DNA of 11,554 bases from CAYZXT01 sp964482515 (GCA_964482515.1 CAYZXT010000056.1:1-11554), one strand, 5' to 3'. Shown: positions 1 through 8,012, counted from the stretch's first letter. Made by a program: numbers and translations. The notes: a model not told the origin generated them from the letters alone.

Positions 1-717
1 AATGATTTTCCAACAGTGCAGCTTCCAGCGGAAAAGAGTCCACAGGATCCCGAGCCCGTAAACCGAGCTTCGTATGAAATTGATCGATGAAGAATCCTGG
101 GTGTAACGCGTCGGCACCGGAACGTCCCCCATCCTGAAACCGAAATGCCGGGCCTGGATGATGAACTGCTGATCGAAAACGAAATCGTCCGAATTGCGTT
201 CCCAAGGGATCGTCTCCAGCGTCCTTCGCGAGTAGGCGCGATATCCGCTGTGGGTTTCCCCCAGGTTCAAGCCCAGGACCAGGTTTTCGAGGACCGTCAA
301 CGTCCGGTTGAAAAGATACTTGTAGAGGGGCATTCCGCCGCCAAGAGCCTCGCGCCGCGTGCGGATGCGGTTTCCGAAGATGATGTCGCAGACGTCCAAA
401 TCGATGAACCCCACCATGAGCGGCGTCAAACGGGCGTCGTACTGGTAATCCGGATGGATCATGATCACGATGTCCGCTCCCCGGCGGAGGGCCTCCCGGT
501 AACAGGTCTTCTGGTTGGCCCCGTACCCCTTGTTGTGTTCATGCTGGACCACCGTCAACCCGAGTTCGCGTGCCGCTTCGACGGTGCGGTCATGGGAGGC
601 ATCGTCGACGAGTATGATCTCATCCACGCTGCCGGGCGGAATATCCTTTATGGTCTTTGCCACCGTCTTCTCCGCGTTGTAAGCCGGCAGGACGGCGATG
701 ATTTTATTTTTGCGCAT
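1..717 (-). CDS. Family 2 glycosyltransferase, DPM1-like, 3' end cut by window edge
   Basis: Reading from ATG at 717, the frame stays open for 239 codons to base 1, so the C-terminus is missing. It has the GT-A fold landmarks of polyprenyl-phosphate glycosyltransferases: PAYNAEKT near residues 11-18, LVDDASHDRT at 36-45 (nucleotide binding), HPDYQYD at 88-94 in the place of the usual DxD/DADG metal site, and SGYRAYS at 157-163 (acceptor-side motif). No membrane helix is evident in the visible part; a weakly hydrophobic stretch lies near 217-229. By family it would transfer a sugar from a nucleotide sugar to a lipid phosphate or similar acceptor on the cytoplasmic face; the sugar cannot be read from sequence. 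Its start lies inside the end of the upstream flippase-like gene (14-nt overlap), and an AGGAGG lies 12 nt before the ATG. Family is firm, substrate unknown. Confidence 0.9.
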   Translation of the reverse strand, partial: MRKNKIIAVLPAYNAEKTVAKTIKDIPPGSVDEIILVDDASHDRTVEAARELGLTVVQHEHNKGYGANQKTCYREALRRGADIVIMIHPDYQYDARLTPLMVGFIDLDVCDIIFGNRIRTRREALGGGMPLYKYLFNRTLTVLENLVLGLNLGETHSGYRAYSRRTLETIPWERNSDDFVFDQQFIIQARHFGFRMGDVPVPTRYTQDSSSINFIRSSVYGLGILWTLFRWKLHCWKII

Positions 718-1690
718 GTTCCGGCGTTGCCTCCTCTTCCGGCGTTCCATGTCCCGGCAGCTTCAGGTCCGCCAGAAGGAGCGAAGGTACGCCCCAAACG
801 ACGGTATACAGTATCTGGTTGAGATGGATCGTCAAAACGAACGACAGGGCGGTGGCCTTGTCGACTCCGATGATGGCCAGGGCCGCGACCCCGGACGCCT
901 CGAAAGTCCCCACATAGCCCGGGGCCGACGGCAGCATGACGCCGAAGCAAAGCGCTACCACCAACCACGCCGCTTCGAGCGGCCCCCAGGAAAGGGAAAA
1001 AAGTCCTCCGATGAAGTGAACCAATAGGATGTTCGCTCCCCAAAACGCCATGGATGCGCCATAGCACTTAAGGATGTTGACCGGGTTCTTCAGCGCCTGC
1101 GCGCCTTCCAGAAAATGATGGGCCCATGTCGTGATCTTCCCTGGAACCCAGGGATGAGAGGTCCATCGCCTCAGGAACTCGGGGAATATGGCCATCAACA
1201 AAAAACCCAAAAGCCCGCCCCCCGTGACCAAGCCAAAAGTATAGACCGCCTTCAGGGAAGGAAAAAGCGACGCTTTGAACACCACAAGGGCGAAGACCAC
1301 GGTCAGCAGGCTGATCATGTCGAATATGCGGTCCACGGCGAGTATGGACAAGGTGCTGACGAACGGTATCCCCGCCCGGCGGCGCGTCCAGTAAGCGCGG
1401 GCCAGTTCTCCGGCGCGAAAGGGAAGGATGTTGTTCAGGAAAAACGCCGCGGCCGTCACCGGGAAAAAATCCCGCAATGAGGCTTTCTTCAAAGGGCTCA
1501 AGAGTATGTTCCATCGGAGCGTCCGCATCACAAACTCATATCCGCCGTACAGAGGAAAAATCAGCAGCCAGCCGGGGTGTCTCATCCGCTGGAAAGAGCC
1601 CCAGACGGCGGACCAATCCGTGCCGTGCAGGGCGAACCATAGCCCGGCCACGCTTAAAGCCAAAGCCGCTGTCCAACGGAAAATCTTCAT
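704..1690 (-). CDS. Polytopic membrane protein, UPF0104 / LPG-synthase-TM (flippase-like) family
   Basis: 328 residues with about eight hydrophobic segments (near 5-22, 40-57, 74-90, 122-140, 150-170, 209-232, 238-270 and 280-306). Family landmarks are NNILPFRAGELARAYW at 86-101, SILAVDRIFD at 115-124 and LPSAPGYVGTFEASG at 253-267, typical of the YbhN/AglD-type group (PF03706, TIGR00374-like). It lacks the aminoacyl-transferase domain of true MprF, so it is not a lysyl-phosphatidylglycerol synthase. Members are often found next to polyprenyl-phosphate glycosyltransferases and are suspected to move lipid-linked sugars; that role is inferred. The start at 1690 is chosen because its ATG overlaps the upstream TGA as ATGA, with a purine-rich GAGGGGG 11 nt before it; longer in-frame starts lie inside the upstream glycosyltransferase. 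The C-terminus is hydrophilic and acidic and overlaps the next gene by 14 nt. Confidence 0.9.
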   Translation of the reverse strand: MKIFRWTAALALSVAGLWFALHGTDWSAVWGSFQRMRHPGWLLIFPLYGGYEFVMRTLRWNILLSPLKKASLRDFFPVTAAAFFLNNILPFRAGELARAYWTRRRAGIPFVSTLSILAVDRIFDMISLLTVVFALVVFKASLFPSLKAVYTFGLVTGGGLLGFLLMAIFPEFLRRWTSHPWVPGKITTWAHHFLEGAQALKNPVNILKCYGASMAFWGANILLVHFIGGLFSLSWGPLEAAWLVVALCFGVMLPSAPGYVGTFEASGVAALAIIGVDKATALSFVLTIHLNQILYTVVWGVPSLLLADLKLPGHGTPEEEATPEHAQK

Positions 1691-2421
1691 GAACGCAATA
1701 ACCCCCTCAACTTTAGAATCAAGCCGATCTCCTTTTGGATGGTCCTCCAGACCGGCATCTTGCTCGGCGTCGGTTTGAAATCGTAGCGGAGGACAAGCGG
1801 AATTTCCCGGATGCGCGGCTTGAGCGCCGAAAGCCTGGCGAGCCATTCCACCGCCGCGGCAAACCCGTTCTCCGTCACCAGGGCCCCCCAACGTTCCGTC
1901 CCGCGCTTCAACAGATCGCCCGAATAGGCGCGGAAGCCGCAGGTGTAATCCCGCACCGAAGGAATCGGTAGAAGGACCGTGAACATGAACCGCGCCCCCA
2001 AACTCGTCAGCCGGCGGTAAAAAGGCACGCCCAGGGTCCGTCCGCCCGCGACGAAGCGGGAGGCGATCGACATATCCGCAAGTCCATCGGCGATGGGCTG
2101 GACGAGGGCGGGAATCAAATCCGGCGGCTGCGTGTTGTCCGCGTCCAGCGTGACCAGCACGTCGGAAACCGACATCGCCGGCAGGATGCGCTCAAGTCCA
2201 GTTTTAAACGCCCGGCCGAGGCCGGCGTTTTGATTGTGTTTTATCAGGGTCAGCGGGATCCGCTTCTGCCAGGTTGCGGCGACGTCGGATGTGCGGTCAT
2301 TCGATCCGTCATCAACGACCCAAACCTGGAAGGTTCCCGGCGACAGGGCCCGGCCGATCTTTTCCAAAACCGGACCGAGGGCCGTCTCTTCGTTGTAAGC
2401 GGCCAGGAGAACATGGATCAT
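1687..2421 (-). CDS. Family 2 glycosyltransferase, soluble DPM1-like
   Basis: 244 residues with no transmembrane helix, the size of soluble dolichol-phosphate-mannose-synthase-like enzymes. Motifs: AAYNEETALG at 7-16, VVDDGSNDRT at 35-44, TLDADNTQPPDL at 91-102 (metal-binding DAD), SRFVAGG at 121-127 and CGFRAYS at 161-167, then EIPLVLRYDFKPTPSKM at 206-222, matching the basic acceptor loop of polyprenyl-phosphate glycosyltransferases. Expected reaction: nucleotide-sugar plus polyprenyl phosphate to polyprenyl-phosphate-sugar at the inner face of the cytoplasmic membrane; the sugar is not predictable. Its ATG overlaps the upstream TGA (ATGA, 2418-2421) and its TGA overlaps the next ATG (1687-1690). 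There is no clear Shine-Dalgarno before the start, so translation is probably coupled to the upstream gene. Confidence 0.92.
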   Translation of the reverse strand: MIHVLLAAYNEETALGPVLEKIGRALSPGTFQVWVVDDGSNDRTSDVAATWQKRIPLTLIKHNQNAGLGRAFKTGLERILPAMSVSDVLVTLDADNTQPPDLIPALVQPIADGLADMSIASRFVAGGRTLGVPFYRRLTSLGARFMFTVLLPIPSVRDYTCGFRAYSGDLLKRGTERWGALVTENGFAAAVEWLARLSALKPRIREIPLVLRYDFKPTPSKMPVWRTIQKEIGLILKLRGLLRS

Positions 2422-3368
2422 GGTTTCGATTCGAAGGTATTCGCCACTCGGTAGGGACGCTTGTCATTGCTTTCGTAGTAAATCCTGATAAGGACCTCGG
2501 CCAGCAATCCCAACACCACGAACTGCGCCCCCAAAAGGCCGAGGAACACGGAGAGGATGATGAACGGAATGCGGAGGTTGCCCCATTGATCCAAAACGAA
2601 CTTATCTAGGAACGGAAAAACGCCGGCGAGAAATCCCAGGAAGATGAACGACATGCCGAGCCCGCCCAAAACATAGCTGGGCTTGTTGAGGTAGCTGAAG
2701 AAAAACTTGGCCGTGATGAGGTCCAGAACGACCTTGAAGGTGCGGCCGATGCCGTATTTCGATTTCCCCCTCGTGCGGGGATGGTGGCGAACCTTTATTT
2801 CAGTGACGCGCGCGCCATGCCAGGCGCACCAGGCGGGGATGAAGCGATGCATTTCGCCGTACAGTCGAATGTCTTTGATGGCGTCGCGGCGGAAGGCCTT
2901 GAGGGTGCATCCATAATCATGGAGGGGCACGCCGGTCACGAATGAGATGAGGCTGTTGGCCAGATGGGAAGGCAGCCGGCGGGAAAGCCAGGGGTCCTGA
3001 CGGTCGGCGCGCCAGCCGCTGACCACATCGCTCCCCTTCCGGATTTCCGCCAGGAGATTGGCGATGTCCGCCGGGTCGTTCTGGCCGTCTCCATCGAGGC
3101 TGACGATGATCTCGCCCTTGGCCGATTCAAAACCGGCGGCCATGGCCGCGGTCTGGCCGAAATTACGGGTGAAACGGACGATGCGCAGACGTTTGTCGCG
3201 GGCGGCGCGTTGTTCCAGCCACTGCGAACCTCCATCCGTGGAGCCGTCATCCACCAGGATTATCTCACAGGAAAGGCCCGACAACGAAGCGTCCAGGGAA
3301 TCAAAAAGGTGCGGCAGGCTTTCAATTTCGTTAAAGACCGGGATGACGATGCTGATTTCGGGAGTCAT
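2418..3368 (-). CDS. Membrane-anchored family 2 glycosyltransferase, GtrB/ArnC-like
   Basis: 316 residues: a GT-A catalytic domain (about 1-215) followed by two membrane helices (about 231-253 and 268-296) and a short basic tail, the architecture of bactoprenol glucosyltransferase GtrB and undecaprenyl-phosphate-aminoarabinose transferase ArnC. Motifs: PVFNEIESL at 10-18, LVDDGSTDGG at 38-47, FTRNFGQTAAMAAG at 66-79, SLDGDGQNDP at 90-99 (DxD metal site), GCTLKAFRRD at 153-162, GEMHRFIP at 171-178 and HHPRTRGKSKYG at 195-206. It should load a sugar onto undecaprenyl phosphate facing the cytoplasm. It starts 18 nt after the Wzy_C-TPR gene and has no recognisable Shine-Dalgarno. The donor sugar cannot be assigned, and calling it gtrB or arnC would overstate the evidence. 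Confidence 0.94.
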   Translation of the reverse strand: MTPEISIVIPVFNEIESLPHLFDSLDASLSGLSCEIILVDDGSTDGGSQWLEQRAARDKRLRIVRFTRNFGQTAAMAAGFESAKGEIIVSLDGDGQNDPADIANLLAEIRKGSDVVSGWRADRQDPWLSRRLPSHLANSLISFVTGVPLHDYGCTLKAFRRDAIKDIRLYGEMHRFIPAWCAWHGARVTEIKVRHHPRTRGKSKYGIGRTFKVVLDLITAKFFFSYLNKPSYVLGGLGMSFIFLGFLAGVFPFLDKFVLDQWGNLRIPFIILSVFLGLLGAQFVVLGLLAEVLIRIYYESNDKRPYRVANTFESKP

Positions 3369-3386
3369 GAAATTGGATTCATTTTA

Positions 3387-5393
3387 TCACTTATTTTTTC
3401 TCCGAACCAAATCCAAATTGCGAATAAAAAACGGATTGTCCTTGTCCACCCGCAGAGCCTGGACCAGAGCCCGCTCGGCCAGAGGGTATTTCCCCATGGC
3501 GTAATGGACCCCGGCCTCTTCGAAGGAGCGCATGCCGCCGGGATCGGACGATATCCTAGACAACGTGTTTAACGCATTGGAATAATCTTTCCGGGCCGAT
3601 TGGCACCGCGCGATCTCCAATCGAAAGGCGTCGACATCCAGGTGCAGGATGATCCGCGCGTAGGAAGACAAGGAGCCCGACGGAGATTTGGGGCTTTCAT
3701 AGCGGCTCAGATACCCTTTCAGCCATGCCTCGGCTTTAGCGCTTTCGCCGGATTGGCGCAAAACGGACCCGATCAATAAAGCAGCTCCGGCATAGGACGG
3801 CTCCAGGGCGAGGGCGCGATGGACGGCCCGCAACGAGGCATTACGGTCTCCGAGCCGCAACGCCGTTTCGCCCCATTCCAGGGCCCAAAGGGCCTGAGTC
3901 GGGTGCAACTCAACGGCGCGGCCCATCGCGGCCATGGATTCTTCCAGCATCGGCGGTTTTTTGTGGTCCGAATTCAAATGTCCGAGGTCCCGCCACGCCC
4001 GCGCGTTGGCGGGAGAGAACCGCAGAGCGCGCCTCAAAATACTTTCCGCCTCCGAAACGTTGACCGGACCCGGGGAAGGAGTTTCATGCAGAAGTTTATC
4101 GGCGGCGTCGAGTTTTTCATTCACATTCCATGGGTTGACGCCCGACCCGATCATCCGAACGCCGGCGATGGCGAACGATATCAGGCACATAAGGACCAGT
4201 AAACCGGCCAACCAGCGTTTCGGAGTGGACGGCCCATTCGCGGGTTCCGGGTCATCCGCATTTACGGCGAGCAAACCCGCGAGCAGCCAGCCGTTAACGG
4301 GGACAAAGAACGGAAAGTTAAAAAGCGAAAACACGGAAGCCGCGAGCAGAATCGATTTTTTGCCGGCATCCATCCCGCTTCTCCACGCGCATGCCAGGCC
4401 GAAAACCAGGAACGCCAGAGCAGGAACGCCGTATTCCGCCGCCGCCTGCAGAAATTCGTTGTGCGCGAACGGCGTAGAGCGGTCAAAACGCACAGGCAAC
4501 GAAGGCTGCGGCAGCGCCTTAGCGTTATAAAGACTTTCGAAATTGCCCGGTCCCCAGCCGAGGAGAGGCTTCGCGGCGATTCCTCTGGCCGTCGACGTCC
4601 ATATGTCCAGACGTTTCCAGGCCAACGGGTCGTTCAATTTGAAGGATTTTTTCCAGATGGAATCAGGAACAAGCGCGACGCCGAAAAGAACGATCATCGC
4701 TCCATAAAGGATTCCGCGCCATCGAAAATGCCGGAAGGAAAGGAATGCGGCGCCGGCCGACATGGCCAGGAATCCGGACCGGGACGGCAGCGCGAACAAA
4801 GAAAGCGCCAGGCAACCCGCCAGCAACCCCCAGCCGGCGCGAACGCGCGGCGCGGCCGGTTTCGCTGCATTGTCGAACGCGGAAAGCGCGGCCAGGGCCA
4901 TCCAGAAAGCCATGTATTGGGGGTTTCCGGGAATCAAGAACGGAAAGGACAATATTTTCAAATGGGAAGCGAACACCAGGACCGCTTGGACCGAAGCGGC
5001 GGTCCACAGGAGCCCGTTGAATACACTTCGGTGCCTTCTCCCCCACGCAAGACCCGCCGTCAACCAAAACGCGCCGCAGCCGATTATTTTTAACAGCGGT
5101 AAGAAACCGCGTAAAACATCCTGTGAAAAAAACACCGAAATAAGCGCCCAGCCGAAGAAGCCCGCCGCGGCCGGCGCGAGCGGATGCCGCAGGCACCTAC
5201 CTGCCGGGAATAACGCCAAACACAAGGCAGCCATCAAAAATAATAAACCGCCTAACACTCCGCCGACGATCTCCGCCTTCCCCCCATGCGCCGCAAACAT
5301 AAGGACAAAAAGCAGAAGCGAAACCGTCGCCAGACGATGACGATTGGATTCTCGACCAACGGGCATGGCTAGACGGGGTTGGACCGTGGACAT
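3387..5393 (-). CDS. Wzy_C / O-antigen ligase superfamily membrane protein with C-terminal TPR domain
   Basis: 668 residues. The N-terminal two thirds carry about twelve hydrophobic segments between residues 20 and 412, interrupted by a large polar loop at about 244-318. Ligase-superfamily landmarks are PSRSGFLA at 203-210, GWGPGNFESLY at 279-289 and AHNEFLQAAAEYG at 310-322, where the loop histidine and arginines are the usual catalytic candidates. Residues 428-665 are helical and TPR-like, for example RALRFSPANARAWRDLG at 455-471, AVELHPTQALWALEWGE at 493-509 and ALALEPSYAGAALLIG at 527-542. Known members (WaaL, Wzy, PglL/TfpO) transfer or polymerise lipid-linked glycans on the periplasmic side of the inner membrane. 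The start at 5393 is the ATG in a TGATG overlap with the upstream stop; the longer frame lies inside the TPR gene. Position after pilMNOPQ makes a pilin O-glycosyltransferase possible, but polymerase or LPS ligase cannot be excluded. Confidence 0.88.
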   Translation of the reverse strand: MSTVQPRLAMPVGRESNRHRLATVSLLLFVLMFAAHGGKAEIVGGVLGGLLFLMAALCLALFPAGRCLRHPLAPAAAGFFGWALISVFFSQDVLRGFLPLLKIIGCGAFWLTAGLAWGRRHRSVFNGLLWTAASVQAVLVFASHLKILSFPFLIPGNPQYMAFWMALAALSAFDNAAKPAAPRVRAGWGLLAGCLALSLFALPSRSGFLAMSAGAAFLSFRHFRWRGILYGAMIVLFGVALVPDSIWKKSFKLNDPLAWKRLDIWTSTARGIAAKPLLGWGPGNFESLYNAKALPQPSLPVRFDRSTPFAHNEFLQAAAEYGVPALAFLVFGLACAWRSGMDAGKKSILLAASVFSLFNFPFFVPVNGWLLAGLLAVNADDPEPANGPSTPKRWLAGLLVLMCLISFAIAGVRMIGSGVNPWNVNEKLDAADKLLHETPSPGPVNVSEAESILRRALRFSPANARAWRDLGHLNSDHKKPPMLEESMAAMGRAVELHPTQALWALEWGETALRLGDRNASLRAVHRALALEPSYAGAALLIGSVLRQSGESAKAEAWLKGYLSRYESPKSPSGSLSSYARIILHLDVDAFRLEIARCQSARKDYSNALNTLSRISSDPGGMRSFEEAGVHYAMGKYPLAERALVQALRVDKDNPFFIRNLDLVRRKNK

Positions 5394-6055
5394 CAGGCGC
5401 GGGAAATCAGGATACGGCAAACGACGTAGATGAAAGCGAAAAATATCGCGGACCGAAGGGAGGATGTGATCATCAACGCGGAGAACCGTGTCTTGGCCAT
5501 AAACATGAATGTCACGGCGGACAATATGCTGAGGGCTGAGGCCGCCGGAAGGAACCAATTGATTAAAATGTTGGAGATGTGTCCGACGGAAGTGTTCGAA
5601 GGCTGGGCCGTTTTTTTCGGCAAGGACAAAAGGGTTTCGGCTTTTTTCACAAAATCCCGAAACAGGACATTGTCCGGTTCGGCCTTGTAGCGAAGCCGGT
5701 ACTCGGTGATGAGGTCGTCCAAGGAACCTGAGCGATATGCCGTCGAGAGGAGAGCCTCATTCGCATCCATGAATTGCGGATCCAACCGCAATGCCTGCCG
5801 GTATTGTTCCATGGCGAGCACCAGGAAGGCCTTTTCATCGCCGCCGCGGCTTTTGCCCTCGTAGGCTTTCCCCAACGCCATGCGGACGCGGGGGTTAGCC
5901 GAGTCCAGCTTAAGAATGGACTGATAGGCGGAGATGGCCTCATCCCACACCCCGCGTTGTGCGGCATCGGCCGCCCGGCGAAAAAACGGGAGAGTGGCTT
6001 CGTCCAGGTTTGAAGACGGGGGGTCGTGCGGGGAGAAGGGGTTGTCCGGGTTCAC
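5393..6055 (-). CDS. TPR protein with two C-terminal membrane helices, function unknown
   Basis: 220 residues, not recognised as a named family. It has a proline-rich N-terminus (1-18), two to three TPR-like units (about 23-56, with GVWDEAISAYQSILKLD at 35-51; and about 76-109, with AMEQYRQALRLDPQF at 81-95), a polar linker (about 143-160) and two hydrophobic segments (about 160-187 and 193-217). There is no signal peptide or lipobox, so it differs from the lipoprotein pilotins PilF/PilW; the TPRs are probably cytoplasmic and tail-anchored, which is inference. The frame has no ATG before 6055; the codon there is GTG, 31 nt after the pilQ stop, with only a weak ribosome-binding site. Its TGA overlaps the next ATG by 1 nt. 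Location suggests a scaffold for the pilus or glycan machinery. Confidence 0.8.
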   Translation of the reverse strand: MNPDNPFSPHDPPSSNLDEATLPFFRRAADAAQRGVWDEAISAYQSILKLDSANPRVRMALGKAYEGKSRGGDEKAFLVLAMEQYRQALRLDPQFMDANEALLSTAYRSGSLDDLITEYRLRYKAEPDNVLFRDFVKKAETLLSLPKKTAQPSNTSVGHISNILINWFLPAASALSILSAVTFMFMAKTRFSALMITSSLRSAIFFAFIYVVCRILISRA

Positions 6056-6086
6056 CTTGAGCGACCGATCGGAGAACCGCGGACCG

Positions 6087-7997
6087 CTAGTCCCGGACGA
6101 TGCGGGGTGTGACGAAGATCAGAAGTTCGGTGCGGCGTTTTTGATCCGACGTGCTTCGGAAGAACACGCCGAGCACGGGGATATCGCCCAACAGCGGGAC
6201 TTTCTGGGCGTTCTTGATCGTCTGCTCGTTGATCAGGCCGCCGATGACCAGCGTTTCGCCGTCCTTGATAAGGACTTCGGTCTCGGCGTTGCGCGTATCG
6301 ATCCCCTGGATACCGCCGACGATTTGGCCGGGCAGGCTGACCTCCGGCCTTACTTCGAGGCGAATCCGGTCGTCCGCGTTGATGGTCGGTTTGACCCTCA
6401 ACAGGATGCCGACGTCCTGGAAAATGATGTTCTGCGTGGCGACGCCGCCGCCCGCGCCGATGGTGACCGTGGAATAGGGAATCTTTGACCCCACCTGGAT
6501 CTGCGCCGGGTGGTTGTTCAGGGTGATGACCTTAGGCGAAGAGAGTACTTTTGTGAGGCCCTTCGTCGCCAGCGCCCCGAGCGTCGCCGTGAGCAGGTCG
6601 GTGTCGTTTATGAAACCAAAGGTAATGGCCGCAGCGGTGGGACCCGGCAGGCCGACGCCGGTACCTCTTTTTGAGGGCACCAATGAGGACACGCTGTTGG
6701 CGGTCGCGACCTCTGACGGGTTATTGAGATTCCCCGGGCCGTTAATAAAACCGACGGACCCCTCATCCGCGTCCACGCCCGTCTTCGTTTCCCGGATACC
6801 GATCGTCTGCGTATTATTGGCGTTCCGGTTGACGTTCGAATACTCCCATTGAATGCCGAGGTCCAGATTGTCCGTCAAGCTGATTTCCACGATCTTCGTT
6901 TCGATCATGACCTGCTGCGGTTTCTGGTCGAGCTCTCCAAGCAAGCGCTCCACGCCGGCGATCCCTTCGGCGGTGTCCGTCACGACGATGGAGTTCGTCC
7001 GGGTATCCACGTTCGCTTTGGCGTTCGGAGAAATCCGGACGGACTGCAACTGCGACACCATCTCGGCGGCGACGGCGTAGTTCAGGGTGAAAGTCTTCGT
7101 GATCGTGACGTCCCGGGCGCGGTCGGCGGCAAGCCCTGCCGGGGTCAGGATTCGCAGGATGTTGTCCCCCATTTGCTGCGCCACCAGCCCCTGCATCGTC
7201 AGGATGGTGTTGAAGGCCTGGTTGAACGGGACTTGATCCAGGTGGATGGTGAGATAGCCGCTGATGTCGGAACCATGGATGATGTTGATGTTACTCATCT
7301 CCGAAAGGACGCGCAGCACGTCGCGGATGTCAGCGTTCTCGAAATCGATGGTGACGGGGTTCTTGGCGAGCGTCGCGATCAGGTCCTTCGACCGGCGGAC
7401 ATACCGGCTCGGCGCCTGCTCGGGCGCGGCGGAAGTCAGTTCGGCGCTATCGCTGCCCGTCAGGGAATCAACGGAGGAATCTTTCTCCGCCTCCGCCTTC
7501 GGCGGCTTGGAATCGGCCGCGGCCTCCGCTCCTTTAAAACGCAAAAGGATGTCGCTCCCGTCCTTCGACGTTTCATAGGCGGAAACTTTCTTCATGTCCA
7601 AAACGACGCGGGTCACCATGTCAGGATCGGTCTTGAACTGCGCGCAGCGGATCCGTATGAGGAGGTCGCTTTCGACCTGGGCTTCGTATGGTTTCACGGA
7701 ATGGACCGTATTGCTCAGCTCAATGACAAGCCTGGCCGGGTCGGAAAGTGAAAATACGCGGTAGGGCGTTTCCTTGTCCAACCCGATGCGCACGAGGTCG
7801 TTTTCAAACGTGATCTTCTTCAAGTGCGCTTCCAAACCGACGGACTCCGGCGCCGTCGCCATGGCGGCAAGGAGCAGGCTGGTCTGGATCGGTTGCAAAA
7901 GGATGAGAAACGTCGCCAGGAGCCGGAAGGCGGTTACGCCCACGAGGCTTCGGGACGGTGCGGAGAGCACGTCCGGGAGATTGAAATTCTTGTTCAT
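6087..7997 (-). CDS. pilQ: Type IV pilus outer-membrane secretin PilQ
   Basis: 636 residues. PilQ forms the outer-membrane ring through which the pilus exits. In order: an N-terminal export signal with an unusually long polar n-region and hydrophobic core at about 19-46; one AMIN domain at about 57-154 (peptidoglycan binding by family), including LSDPARLVIEL at 84-94; an acidic linker at about 155-200; a secretin/TonB short domain (N0) at about 213-286; a secretin_N domain at about 298-357 with NSIVVTDT at 335-342; and the secretin beta-domain at about 363-633. Conserved signatures are LSSPKVITLNN at 485-495, LVIGGLINE at 583-591 and VPLLGDIPVLGVFF at 600-613. A longer in-frame start at 8045 overlaps pilP; ATG 7997 is chosen because AGGAGG lies 9 nt upstream. 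Many proteobacterial PilQs have more than one AMIN domain; only one is visible here. Confidence 0.97.
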   Translation of the reverse strand: MNKNFNLPDVLSAPSRSLVGVTAFRLLATFLILLQPIQTSLLLAAMATAPESVGLEAHLKKITFENDLVRIGLDKETPYRVFSLSDPARLVIELSNTVHSVKPYEAQVESDLLIRIRCAQFKTDPDMVTRVVLDMKKVSAYETSKDGSDILLRFKGAEAAADSKPPKAEAEKDSSVDSLTGSDSAELTSAAPEQAPSRYVRRSKDLIATLAKNPVTIDFENADIRDVLRVLSEMSNINIIHGSDISGYLTIHLDQVPFNQAFNTILTMQGLVAQQMGDNILRILTPAGLAADRARDVTITKTFTLNYAVAAEMVSQLQSVRISPNAKANVDTRTNSIVVTDTAEGIAGVERLLGELDQKPQQVMIETKIVEISLTDNLDLGIQWEYSNVNRNANNTQTIGIRETKTGVDADEGSVGFINGPGNLNNPSEVATANSVSSLVPSKRGTGVGLPGPTAAAITFGFINDTDLLTATLGALATKGLTKVLSSPKVITLNNHPAQIQVGSKIPYSTVTIGAGGGVATQNIIFQDVGILLRVKPTINADDRIRLEVRPEVSLPGQIVGGIQGIDTRNAETEVLIKDGETLVIGGLINEQTIKNAQKVPLLGDIPVLGVFFRSTSDQKRRTELLIFVTPRIVRD

Positions 7998-8006
7998 GGG
8001 ATGATG

Positions 8007-8012
8007 CCTCCT
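8007..8012 (-). promoter_or_regulatory. Strong Shine-Dalgarno of pilQ
   Basis: Perfect AGGAGG on the minus strand, 9 nt before ATG 7997. It decides the pilQ start against the longer frame beginning at 8045. Confidence 0.85.

Noticed and set aside
145..822. 225-codon plus-strand frame at the left end
   Set aside because: The opposite strand encodes a clear GT2 enzyme open to the window edge; this frame is its antisense shadow.
704..1690. MprF-type lysyl-phosphatidylglycerol synthase
   Set aside because: Only the membrane part is present; the C-terminal aminoacyl-transferase domain is missing and the context is glycosylation.
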